From Gambelia wislizenii (lineage: Eukaryota; Chordata; Lepidosauria; Squamata; Crotaphytidae), in contig JAUMIR010000001.1 of NCBI GenBank assembly GCA_030847615.1, forward strand, positions 33,541,501 through 33,605,500: DNA of 64,000 nt, in the 5' to 3' direction. Positions 54,746 through 64,000 of this stretch are shown piece by piece. A program made the position numbers and the translations under genes. Under the pieces are notes generated by a model. That model was not told the DNA's origin. It made no database searches and saw only the letters and a list, made by a program, of their open reading frames with translations. Position 1 is the first letter of the stretch, and each line of letters opens with the position of its first letter.

Positions 54746-55344
54746 TGTATGTTTTTGAGCATGATGTGTAAATGGATGGGTAAGATATGAGTGAGAAAGA
54801 AAGAGAAAGAATGTGAGAAGTTGATGATCTTAATGTAACAATAATGGTAATTACTTAATGAGAATGATTTTAAGAGGGAGCTGTTATGGAGTGTCACCCT
54901 AGCCCCTCTAACTATAGGAATATGGCCCCAGTAGATTACCTCCATGGGAACATAGCCTTTAGGCTTGGCAGTTCAGGGTCATCCCAGACCCTGAGGTTTC
55001 AAGTCCAAATCCTGAGACCTAGGAGACTGCTGGTGATGTCATTAAGAATATTTAATGACTTAAAGAATGCATTAAGTACCAACAACTGTTGCTCACAGCT
55101 TGTCACTCAGACAGAGAGAGAAAGAACATGTTTTCCTGTTTGGAAATTTAAGACTAAAGGCTGTTCTCAGATCAAAAGGAAATGAGGGGATTATTCCTTC
55201 TAAGTTAGGGAGATGGAATAAGGGACCTTTAACCTAGATGACTTGCTTCCAGAAGGTGGATGTAGGGCAGAGCAGAGGGTGAACCCTGGTGCAACAACGA
55301 CTGTGCAAAGGAGGGCGAAACCTAAATAAATACAGTGTAGATGA
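54746..55344. other. Intronic sequence, nothing recognised
   Basis: A 99-codon frame (54886-55185) has no known domain. Confidence 0.5.
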
Positions 55345-55420
55345 GTATGACCCCTGTATCCACAGGACCAGTGTCTGCAGTTTCGTCTACCCACAGTCGG
55401 AAAAAAAATACCCCTCACTC
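55345..55420. mobile_element. Tigger-like MITE fragment ('CAGTCAGACCCC' type)
   Basis: AGTATGACCCCTGTATCCAC, AGGACCAGTGTCTGCAGTTT; only one end remains. Confidence 0.55.
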
Positions 55421-56052
55421 CGTCTCTTTCTCAAGCTGTATGGAGATGCCCTTTCCTTTTGATGCAGGGGGCACATCATTTGCTCCAACAAACCAGAACC
55501 CTTTCATTTGTAGTATATCTGCCAGATTTGTTATTGTTAAATTCTGGAAGGAATGGTGTGGTGTAATAAAGTGTGGCAATTAGCTTTGATTGAAATATTA
55601 ACAAATAAAGTTCCAGTAGCTAAAAGAAAAAAAATAAAATACACTTTTGCAATGATCTGACATTATTTTATGGAATATATGGGAGGAAAAGACAACACTG
55701 GACTTCAAAGATGTTCAGGTTCTTTGAGGTCAAAGGTGTGCAGAAACACTTCATCTTTTTTTAATTCATGTTTTATGTCCGTATAGCTTAGTACTAAATA
55801 CCACGTGTCTCTAATTCTGTATTAAGAAGCATGCAATGGCATGACTAAATGTATTCTTCCATGCCCACTGTGCTAAAAAAAACCACCCGCAACCCAAGAG
55901 TAAAGCAAGGGTAGCCAATGCCTAATTTACTTCCTTTCCTGCCTACATGATGGGGGAGATATAAACACCTATGTCATCTTCCTGGCTCTGAAAGGTGCCT
56001 AAAATGTAGTCTGCACTGGCAACAGTGTTAGTTTTCTGATTTTAAGGTTATT
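55421..56052. other. Intronic sequence, nothing recognised
   Basis: No exon or repeat recognised. Confidence 0.5.
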
Positions 56053-56054
56053 AA

Positions 56055-56280
56055 TAATATTATTATTTTATTCATTTAGATCCTGCCTTTCTCCCAATAG
56101 TGAGACTTGGGGCAGCTTACAATGTTCTTAAAAACAAATGCAGATTAAAAACTATACAAGCACTTCAATAAAATCATAAATATAAAAGTTATTTAAAATA
56201 ATTAAATAATGTATAAAGTTATAAAACATCAAAATTCATTCAATGACTATATACAAACCATAAAAATAGCACCATATGCC
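56055..56280 (-). mobile_element. LINE 3'-end repeat (L2-like), antisense
   Basis: ATTATTTTATTCATTTAGAT, CCTGCCTTTCTCCCAATAGT, GACTTGGGGCAGCTTACAAT, then the A-rich UTR (AACAAATGCAGATTAAAAAC) shared with 43690-43710. Confidence 0.6.
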
Positions 56281-56359
56281 ATTTAATTGCCCATCCCAGT
56301 TAGTTTCTAAAAGCCTGACAGCATAACAATGTTTTAACTTTTAATTTCCAATTTCTATT

Positions 56360-56765
56360 AATGCTTTGTGAAAGCTGGACAGAAAGCTGATAGGAAGAAA
56401 ATCAGCTCATTTGAAATGTGCTGGAGAAGAGTTCTAAAGATACTGTGGACTACTAAAAAGACAAATAAATAGGCACTAGAGCAAATCAAGCCTGAATTCT
56501 CCCTAGAATCCAAGATGACTAAACTGAGACTGTCGTACTTTGGATAGATCATTAGAAGACATGACTCACAATAAAAGACCATAATGCTTGATATGGTAGA
56601 TGGTAGTAGGAAAAAGAAGAAGACCACATTCCAGATGGATACACTCAATCAAGGAAGGTATGGCCCTGAGTCTGAAAGACCTGAGCAGGGCTATTGATGA
56701 GACTTGGAGGACTCTCATTCATAGGTTCACCATAATCCAAAGTCGACTTGACAGCAGTTAACAAT
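56360..56765 (+). mobile_element. Bov-B (RTE) LINE 3' end
   Basis: Plus strand: ATTTGAAATGTGCTGGAGAA, CACTAGAGCAAATCAAGCC, GATGACTAAACTGAGACTG, ACCACATTCCAGATGGATAC and the 3' terminus GTTCACCATAATCCAAAGTC, GACTTGACAGCAG. This is the antisense-free 3' coding end and tail of Bov-B, frameshifted. The terminus is the sequence from which the tails of the Sauria-type SINEs derive. Confidence 0.88.
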
Positions 56766-57680
56766 GATTACTAATGATAACACTATAAGCTCTACAGCTC
56801 TGTTTGTATTTGAAACCTTTGTCTTTATGGTCAATGTCTAATATTCTAACAACATCACAGATATAAGCAGTATAGATATAGCAGAGTCTTACTATCTCAT
56901 GATTCTGGGACATAACCTTGGTATCTGAGCTTCAGTTTTGATGTACATTAAATAATCAGTTTATCTAAGTATATTAGATTATAATGTGGTTATGACATCA
57001 GCTTTATTCAAAATACAAATGGTACTTGGTATTACTGTGAATTGCAGGGCTTTCCTAGCTTATATGCATCTCATCATTTTGATGTTTGCCATGGTCACTG
57101 TATACTTAGTTTTGGTTAACTGTGATAAAGGAATGGGGAATTGTTGGGAAATGGCTTAGAGACCCATCTGATATCAACCACAATTTAATGAATTACAAAT
57201 ATGAGTCAATGGAGTCTGAGGCTGGTAGCATGTCATATTTTGTTAAACAACTTTAAAAGGGCTCTTTGACTTAGAAGATAAAACAAACTATTGGATGAAA
57301 TAATCTGGATCTTGGCTCAGAGCCAGCTTGATGTCCTGAGCAGATGCATCACAGAACTACCGCAGATCAACCCAGATTTAAATGAGTGACTTATAAGAGC
57401 CTCTGAACTAAGCCAACATGATGATTGAATCAGCTCCTGCATTTACAAAGCATTCAGGCTTCTTGGCTTTTGTGGGCCTGTGCTGCAAAGTTCACCGTGT
57501 TATTACTTTAAGTGCATGTTCTCTATATAGAAAAAGAGAGCTCAGGTACATTTAGAACCTATCAGTTTCTGAAAAGCACAACTGTTAAAAACAGGAGCAG
57601 AGACCAAAATAATGAAAAGGAACAGTCAGGATTCAAACTATAGCCAAAGGGGTTGTCCATTTTCTCAATATTAGTAATTA
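56766..57680. other. Repeat-poor intronic stretch
   Basis: Nothing recognised. Complex AT-rich DNA that could include conserved non-coding sequence (inference). Confidence 0.35.
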
Positions 57681-57907
57681 CAGTTGTCCCTCCGTATCCA
57701 CGGATTTGGTATCCATGGATTTAAATATTCATGGCTTGAAAATATTAAAAAAACAATAATCCAAAAAGCAAAGCTTGATTTTGCCATCTTATATAAGGGT
57801 CATCATTTTGCTATGCCATTGCATATAATGGGACTTGAGTATTCACGGATTTTGGTATCCACGGGAGGTCCTGGAACCAAACCCCAGCGAATATGAAGGG
57901 ACAGCTG
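57681..57907. mobile_element. Tigger/MER2-like MITE ('CAGTTGTCCCTC' type)
   Basis: Begins CAGTTGTCCCTCCGTATCCA, ends GAAGGGACAGCTG, TA at 57679-57680 and 57908-57909. Contains GCTTGAAAATATTAAAAAAA and GGGACTTGAGTATTCACGG. Full-length. Confidence 0.92.
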
Positions 57908-58320
57908 TATTTTTAATTTCCTTTTTGATTGCCTTGGGATTGAATCATATCCTGCATATTCAGTGGGACTTACTTTAAGGTAAATAGATATTGGACTGAA
58001 GCCTTACTTCCATTCAACCATATTCTCTTGCTCCCATGTCCAGCTTGGGGCTTCCCCCAAGCAACTAACTGGCCGCGGTCTGAACAGGACCCTACAGTAG
58101 ATGAGCCTTTGATCCGGCATAACTTGAGCCATGTTCTTTTCATGAAGATTAAAATGCAGTCATGATTGGCCAAGCTGAGCAGACTCTTGAACAGCTGAAC
58201 CTGAGTCAAGATTAACCCCCTCCTGGCCCAGGAGTGTGGACACTTAGGAGTGCCCTCACCCTGGTCTTTGTGCTGGTATTATGACTTTGTTCCTGGGCAT
58301 ATCATTAAATACAATATCAT
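57908..58320. other. Intronic sequence, nothing recognised
   Basis: No exon or repeat recognised. Confidence 0.5.
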
Positions 58321-58321
58321 T

Positions 58322-58715
58322 GAAAACCAAAGTCAGAATCATCCAGGCCTTAGTATTCCCAATATCTTTGTATGGTTGTGAAAGCTGAACAGTGAAGGAA
58401 ACTGACAGAAAGAGAACCAACTCATTTAAAATGTGGTCCTGCTAAAGAGTACTGTGGATACCCTGGACTGCTGAAAAGACAAATGAATGGGTCTTAGAGC
58501 AAATCAAGCTGAAACTCTCACTAGAAGCCAAGATGACTAAACTGAAGCTATCATACCTTGGACATATGTTAAGAGGATGGGACTTATTGGAGAAGACCAT
58601 AAGGCTTGGTAAAGTGGAAGGCAATGGGAAATTTCACTACATGTGAATTGATTCAATCAAGGGAATCGCAGTCCTGAGCTTGCAAGACTTGAGTAGAGCA
58701 GTTGATGAGTATTTC
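58322..58715 (+). mobile_element. Bov-B (RTE) LINE 3' part, tail missing
   Basis: TAGTATTCCCAATATCTTTG, TATGGTTGTGAAAGCTGAAC, GAGCAAATCAAGCTGAAACT, CATACCTTGGACATATGTTA and GCAAGACTTGAGTAGAGCAG. It starts slightly further upstream in ORF2 than the 56.4-kb copy and lacks the terminal GTTCACCATAA tail. Confidence 0.85.
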
Positions 58716-59510
58716 TTAGCAGCTTTTTGGAAGTCCACCTGATGGCAAAAACCAACACCCTGGATTGCGGGAGGTTTGCTTCCAGTTTTTGGTTCCATTT
58801 CCCCCTACCCTTTTGGGGGGAGGGTGTCTGCTAGCAGATCTTAGCAGGTAGAGATGTTCTGCAGATTGCCTTGTCAGCAGAACTCTGCATGTAGCCAGCA
58901 GAATAGGGTTCTGTTGACAGAAGTGGATTTCTGCTGGCAGAAGAGGCTTCTGTCTCATGCTAAACTAGTATAATCAGCACATCACTGTCCATGTCATTAA
59001 ATGTTGCCTCATCTCACCTAATTTTACTTTGGCTCTGAAAGCCAAATAGCCCAAAATAAATGTTTTACAATAAGTTCCTCTCCCAACTTCTTTTAAAAAA
59101 TTAATTCAGGCTGGCTCAGGACCAGCCCAAGATATGTTTTCTGCCTCAGGCCATCTTGTGCCATCGGTTCCAGGTAAAAGAGTTGGCTCCCACTCTCCTG
59201 GAGCAGCAGGTGCTAGGTTAGGGAGCGAAGCGCAATGTGGCACCTCCATCTCTCTTCTCCAACAGGGAGAGTGGCTGGGGGTTCAGGATGAATGCCACTG
59301 CCCCCCCCGCCCCACAATCAGATAGCTGAGGCCCTTGACTCACTTTTCTGATAGCAAGGCCGACTCTGGGGGGGCCTAAAAAATAAAATCATTAATGTGC
59401 TTGTAAATCTGTTTTAATTTAGCTGTTGGTGTTGGGATTTTAAAAATGTATTTATGCTGCTTTTGATTTTACGGTCTTTTTAAAGTAATGCACAGGCAAA
59501 ATTTAGCTCA
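58716..59510. other. Intronic sequence with a CTGC/CAGA-rich patch
   Basis: Between about 58840 and 58950 a degenerate unit around TTCTGCTGGCAGAA recurs (GCAGAACTCTGC, CAGCAGAATAGGGTTCTG). A GC-richer patch (59120-59330) could not be assigned. Confidence 0.35.
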
Positions 59511-59512
59511 GA

Positions 59513-59645
59513 GGTAAGACTCATCTGGCCCTGAAGGTGCTGCTGAATTGAAACTCCCATGAGCCCTAGCCAGCATAGTCAATGGTGAGGAATGCTATGA
59601 GTTGCAGTCTGACAATAACTGAAGGGCCACATAATTCCTATCCCT
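59513..59645. mobile_element. hAT-type MITE
   Basis: AAACTCCCATGAGCCCTAGC, CAGCATAGTCAATGGTGAGG and GAGTTGCAGTCTGACAATAA follow the order of the common 'ggcctccagatgttgttggactac..' MITE. Ends eroded. Confidence 0.5.
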
Positions 59646-60930
59646 CCCTGACCAAGAGGAAACTGTTTGTATCAAGAGACTATAGTATAGCTCCTCATAT
59701 CACCTTTAATGCTGTTTCTTTGAGAGTGGCTTTTGTAAAGAAAATTGTGGAAAGTGGGGCAATGAATGCTCACTTGTTCCAGACATTAATGTATTTTCTT
59801 TCTTTCCACACACCCCTCCCTTCAGTGATCACACTCCTTCTTAAATCTAATGCACCCAACTAGTAAGTATGTTTGGGTGTCACTTTTAATTGATTTAGTC
59901 AGTGCTGGGCATTTTAATAATTGGGAGCAATAAACTTAAATTGATGCAGCTATGAGTTATAGGGGCATTTATGTTATTTTTACAGACTGCTTTTGTCAGT
60001 GTTGCTGTAATAATCATTAAAGATGAAAACCTTCAACGTGGACTTTTCTTTCTCACAATTACTAGTAGCTTCTATTGATTCAATTTTAACTTGCCTTTCA
60101 TATTTCCTTGAGTGCTGCAAAGTGGCACATATTATAGTTTTGAGGATATGTGATAATTTAAAGTAAATTGATTAATTGGTTAAAAGACCTGACACTACAC
60201 TGCATAGAACTGTGAAGGTGTAGGCCTTTGAGGATACTGGAATTGCATCAATCAGATGCTGTGGGTGAGTGGGGTTGCCACTGGTCCTCCATTCCCCCAT
60301 CAAAAAAGTTGTTCTACTTGTTGAACAGAGGTAGCCATCCATCATGCACTTGTTCACTCATGCAGTTATCCACCTACTTCAGAATGTGTGTGGCTGTTAG
60401 ATGTTATTATTCTTTTGGAGCTTTTAAAATGAATATTTTATTAAATTTGCTACAAAAATATATTTACTATAATGAGAACACTGGAGGGAAAAGCAAGCTA
60501 GCAAAACCTATGTATTGCAATAATCCCTTCTTCTTTCATTCCTATCTTTGTTCTTCCTTTTTAGAGAAAAACACATAAAATAGACCTATGTTTTCCCAGC
60601 AATATGTCTCTGTTTTGAAATAAAATAGGCTTTCTGTGATGTAGGTAATAGCTATCTGGACTTTTTTGTTACCGAGGGAAGCGGGAGGAAGAGCCACATT
60701 TACCAGGCTTGAAAATTAATTCCGGGAAAACAACAGAAATACATGAGATGTTCATCTCCTGGGCTCTTTCGCGTGTTGTTATTACACCAGCCAATGTTTT
60801 ATTAAAATTGCTGTTCTCTAGAATTCACATTACAATGTGGTTTTTGTATTTCTGTAATCTGATATTACATTGTTTTTGTTGTGTTTTGTTCTTTCATCTG
60901 CCCTGACACCCCCTGCCCCCGGTCTTGCAG
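59646..60930. other. Repeat-free 3' portion of the large SRBD1 intron
   Basis: About 59850-60170 and 60580-60900 read as complex, non-repetitive sequence. The last 40 bases form the acceptor of the first exon: TTCATCTGCCCTGACACCCC and CTGCCCCCGGTCTTGCAG. Confidence 0.4.
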
Positions 60931-61037
60931 CATGATGTATCTCAGACCCTGCTCAAAGCAACCCTGGACAGTGTGGTGGAGGAATGTGTCAGTTTTGTAG
61001 GAGTTGATATTAACATCTGCTCAGAAATATTATTAAG
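60931..61037 (+). CDS. SRBD1: SRBD1 exon (start of the helix-hairpin-helix region)
   Basis: A 107-bp exon between CTTGCAG and GTGAGC. Frame +1 reads [20 protein letters not shown], then [15 protein letters not shown] and two bases (AG) of a split Arg codon. This is the conserved segment preceding the HhH motifs of SRBD1, the metazoan member of the Tex family (YqgF/RNase-H-like, HhH and S1 domains, nucleic-acid binding). The bacterial counterpart is VVESCVNxVGVDxNTAS. There is no stop in frame, and the high conservation against a decayed-repeat background marks it as coding. SRBD1 has been linked to RNA and ribosome-associated functions, but its reaction is not settled. The upstream exon is not in the window as far as I can see. 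Confidence 0.95.
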
Positions 61038-62253
61038 GTGAGCTTTGAAGACTTCCTGTTTTAATAGCCATATGGATTCTGATAAGACAGGTTCATGTAC
61101 TCAAACCTACTATGGCTTTCCAATGTATTTGGTGTCAACTTCATCCACTACACTCACAGCCAAATCCCTTGTTCCATGTGCTGCAGTGGAGGTAAGCTGG
61201 CCACTTGTCCATGGGGATCCCAGTATTTGGAGGTTGAAACCCATTCATTCTAAGTTGCAAGCCATTTGTTTTGTCATATAGGGCCAATTTATGCTTTTGA
61301 AACATAATTTTTTTTAAAGCGCACTTAAAGAATCCACTTTTATTCTGAACAAAAAAGCGCTGATTCAAAACATACTCCTGGTCTGGATTCTTGTCAAAAA
61401 TCTGCGACTCGACTGCTGTGTACCCCCAACCCCCATGCTATTTCCTGTAAGCCATACCTGGAGTGACAAACTGTGGATGTGTGCATTTGGCACAAAGCAT
61501 ACTGGGCCCAAATCTGGATCACAGGCACATTCCTGGTTGGAAAGTGGCCGCTTTTAAATCTATTTATTTTTAAAGGCGGCTTGACCAATAGACCTAATAC
61601 AAATAAAAGTGCTCTGGCATAGCAAACTTTTGAAGTAAATGCTACTAGTTAGACCATTGGAAATTCTGTAGTAGACTGGATATGTTTGCAAGCGTGAACT
61701 CAAGATAGATCTTGGGGATCCTTTTAAGACTTCCTAAGGCCACAGTCTGGGTTGCAGCTAAGCTCAGAGGGAACAAGAATACTTGGGAGGGTTCAAAACA
61801 AGTTGCATGAAGGGCATGCACCTTGTTTCCCAGGCTACAGGAACCCAAGGAAGTCTCCTGAAATGCTATTAGCCTTTTAAACATGATCTTGTGCCACACA
61901 TGCCTTGCTTTCAATTGTAGCATTTTCAGGAATGCTTTTTTAAAATCAGAATCCAAGTATGCAAGGCACATGTGTCTTGATAACACATGCTTTTAGGCTG
62001 GGGAGCAAGGTGTATGTACGCCATGTGCCTTGGTTTAAAATAAAAATGGTGTAGGGAGTGTAGTTTTGTGATCACAGCAAATTTGCAAGTGCAGCCCCTG
62101 GCAGGTTCCAGGAGCAAATTCCACCCACCAACTCTTTGACTGTTTTATAACAAGCATGATGTTCCTTTACATTAATTATTTTTGGCTATGTAATATGGAA
62201 TTTGATATTTATATTTGTTGTTGGGGGTGTCTGTTCCCCTTTTTGCTTCTTAG
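61038..62253 (+). other. SRBD1: SRBD1 intron between the two recognised exons
   Basis: A 1216-bp intron, GTGAGC to TTGCTTCTTAG, phase 2. Short frames on both strands have no domains. I see no repeat in it. Confidence 0.85.
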
Positions 62254-62430
62254 ACATATTGCAGGACTGAATGCCAACAGGGCTAAAAATATAATTGAGT
62301 GGCGAGAGAAGAATGGGCCATTTATCAATAGGGAGCAGCTCAAAGATGTCAAAGGACTGGGTCCAAAATCCTATCAGCAGTGTGCTGGCTTTATCAGAAT
62401 TAACCAGGAATACATCAGAACATTTTGCAG
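62254..62430 (+). CDS. SRBD1: SRBD1 exon (tandem helix-hairpin-helix motifs)
   Basis: A 177-bp exon between CTTCTTAG and GTAACG. The first base completes the split Arg codon, giving [20 protein letters not shown], then [20 protein letters not shown] and [19 protein letters not shown]. Two helix-hairpin-helix motifs are visible: the first with hairpin AGLN and helix [12 protein letters not shown], the second with [18 protein letters not shown]. They bind nucleic acid backbone in Tex-family proteins. The exon keeps phase 2 at its 3' end (last bases AG). No downstream exon (towards the C-terminal S1 domain) appears in the remaining 1.6 kb. The apparent ATG at 62156 lies in the intron and is not a start. 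Confidence 0.96.
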
Positions 62431-62738
62431 GTAACGTACAAAGCAGGTTATGTGGATGAAAAGTTACACAGTTGCTTCGTCCATGCCTCCTTCTAAATTA
62501 ACAGGCAAATGAAGGTGGGAAATCATTCATCTTCTATTTAAAGGCAGAAATTTGGGAGTAAAAGGAAGATTTCCAGAACTCAATGGCTTGAAGTCTTCTC
62601 AGTTCTTCTCTTCTTTGAGCCCCTTTTTATATGTTGCTTTGTCTTTTCAGTGCTGTTTTGACCTTATCAGGTTTCAGGGTAAGACATTTCTTTTGAACAT
62701 AACTTACAAAACTGTCAGGTTACTGGGCTGTGGTGCAG
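62431..62738 (+). other. SRBD1: Start of the next SRBD1 intron
   Basis: Begins GTAACG. Nothing recognised. Confidence 0.7.
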
Positions 62739-62739
62739 G

Positions 62740-62854
62740 ACTGGGGAACATTGCAACCTCCAGATGTTTTTAAATTACAGCTGATATGATGCTTTGATAT
62801 TGGCTGTGCTGGCTGGGGCTGATAGGAGTGGTAGTCTAAAACATCTGGATATGA

Positions 62855-62856
<2 letters not shown>
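62740..62856. mobile_element. hAT-type MITE
   Basis: GACTGGGGAACATTGCAACC, TCCAGATGTTTTTAAATTAC, GGCTGTGCTGGCTGGGGCTG and the mirrored end TAGTCTAAAACATCTGGA. Imperfect palindrome, ends eroded. Confidence 0.6.
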
Positions 62857-62891
<35 letters not shown>

Positions 62892-62892
62892 T
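62857..62892. repeat. (AAT)n microsatellite
   Basis: Uninterrupted AATAATAAT run at the A-rich tail of the adjoining antisense LINE end. Confidence 0.95.
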
Positions 62893-63000
62893 ACTTAGCT
62901 ATTTATTACCCGCCTCTCTCCTCAGAATCGGGGCGGGGTACAACATTACAAAGTTTACAATACAATGCATCATAATACATCACTATGCAGTACAATTCAA
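62893..63000 (-). mobile_element. LINE 3'-end repeat (L2-like), antisense
   Basis: CTATTTATTACCCGCCTCTC, TCCTCAGAATCGGGGCGGGG and TACAACATTACAAAGTTTAC; same layout as 8512-8640, again with an (AAT)n on the tail side. Confidence 0.6.
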
Positions 63001-63617
63001 TTGTAGGTCTCTCATCTGCTCTAGTGTATGGAATTTCATAGAGTGTTAATGCAATGTAGTTACAGCAGGAGTGAGCAGCATGAAGACTGTGGATTGCCAT
63101 GTACACCATGCCCAGTTTTACATTTCCTGGGATTCACTTTCCACCTGATCCTCTCCCCAAAAGTGCACAAAACAAAGGGACCCATGCTCCCAGAACACTT
63201 GGAAAGCATGGTTCTCAATAAACCAGGGTGCATAGCTTTGCTTTTGCAAACATGTGTGGTTTCTTCCCCTATCAGGGGTATAGCTCTTAGAAAGTACGGT
63301 AGTAGTGAGGAACTGGCTCCAAGATACACCAAAGTTGCCATCCCATGGATAAAGTGTTATACTAGGAGGCAAAGGTTCATGTTCCAGCATATTTCCTGGG
63401 TCCTTGTGAATTGAGGATAATCATCTTTTGATAGAAGAAAAATAAAATGTCAACAAGGAAGGGGAAAGATGAAGGGAGACACAGAGCACTGAATGGGCTC
63501 CCAGCCCTGCCTTTCCTACCATAGTGATATTTACCATGTGCTTTCCTGTGGAAAGTCTCAGTGATTTATTTTGTGTTGATATTATTTGTTGTGGGTTTTA
63601 AATAATGTATTTGATGG
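63001..63617. other. Intronic sequence, nothing recognised
   Basis: Opposed open frames of 90-128 codons (63028-63414) overlap on both strands and carry no known domain. Not supported as coding. Confidence 0.45.
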
Positions 63618-63619
63618 TA

Positions 63620-63922
63620 CAGTTGTCCCACCGTATCCACGGATTTCGTGTCCATGGATTTAAGTATTCATGGCTTGAAAATATTCTTATAAAATAATAA
63701 TCCAAAAAGCAAACCTTGATTTTGCCATCTTATATAATATTCTTAAAAAATATTAAATATTCTTAAAAAATAATAATCCAAAAAGCAAACCTTGATTTTG
63801 CCATCTTATAAGGGGCACCATTTTGCTATGCCATTGCATATAATGGGACTTGAGTATTCACAGATTTTGGTATCCACAGGGGGTCCTGGAACCAAACCCC
63901 AGTGAATATAAAGGGACAACTG
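63620..63922. mobile_element. Tigger/MER2-like MITE with internal tandem duplication
   Basis: Begins CAGTTGTCCCACCGTATCCA, ends AAAGGGACAACTG, TA at 63618-63619 and 63923-63924. A block with AATAATAATCCAAAAAGCAA and CTTGATTTTGCCATCTTATA occurs twice (about 63681-63734 and 63758-63810), making this copy about 76 bp longer than the one at 57681. Confidence 0.92.
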
Positions 63923-64000
63923 TACTTGTAAGTCAGTTTCAAAGGGCTCTTAATAGAGCACGGGCTAAATATGAATCAGCAATGTGATTCAGCACCCCAA

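Noticed and set aside
63028..63414. A 128-codon frame downstream of SRBD1 as the next exon or a new gene
   Set aside because: No similarity to the SRBD1 region expected next, no splice sites at suitable positions, and opposed frames of similar length.

Overview
The window reads as intronic and exonic DNA of a squamate reptile, most likely a lizard. The sequence is AT-rich and intron-like, with no prokaryotic gene organisation. The repeats present are typical of squamates: tRNA-derived SINEs with a Bov-B-like tail, a 5S-rRNA-derived SINE, Bov-B (RTE) and CR1 LINEs, L1-type ORF2 pieces, L2-like 3' ends, Penelope-like elements and Tigger/hAT MITEs. I cannot name the species.

Host coding sequence: I can support only two exons, both at the right end on the + strand (60931-61037 and 62254-62430). 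They have canonical splice sites, matching phase and a continuous translation. Together they encode the helix-hairpin-helix region of SRBD1 (S1 RNA-binding domain protein 1, eukaryotic relative of bacterial Tex). No other exon was recognised in the preceding 60.9 kb, which is therefore most simply one large SRBD1 intron. The last 1.6 kb is the next intron.

Layout. 1-2.6 kb: an L1 ORF2 fragment interrupted by CR1 pieces, then a SINE inside a SINE. 5.4-6.8 kb: two SINEs around a hAT MITE with a perfect 8-bp target duplication. 8.5-8.75 kb: a LINE tail and a palindromic MITE. 11.0-13.1 kb: a twin-primed (5'-inverted) LINE with an exact 12-bp target duplication, itself split by a nested L1 with an exact 16-bp duplication. 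13.1-17.6 kb: LINE tails, CR1, a second copy of the twin-primed family and a SINE. 19.6 and 21.8 kb: two perfect short palindromes. 22.0-22.55 kb: a Tigger-like MITE split by a SINE. 27.7-29.0 kb: a long CR1 with a 312-codon open frame. 29.7-34.8 kb: several MITE families. 40-46 kb: SINEs, a Penelope-derived repeat with a hammerhead-like core, CR1 and MITEs. 46.2-47.0 kb: Bov-B RT. 47.9-49.7 kb: LINE 3' UTR and CR1. 50.4-52.3 kb: 5S-SINEs and a Penelope foldback. 53.2-54.7 kb: a Penelope-like element with a GIY-YIG endonuclease domain, arranged head-to-head with a deleted copy. 56-59 kb: Bov-B 3' ends. 60.9-62.4 kb: the SRBD1 exons.

There is no operon-like or newly assembled gene system here. 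The interest lies in retroelement biology: insertion mechanisms frozen with their target duplications, LINE-SINE tail sharing, Penelope terminal repeats that carry hammerhead-ribozyme-like cores, and small palindromic families that may be poorly catalogued. All identifications come from reading the sequence and from remembered family features; no database search was run.
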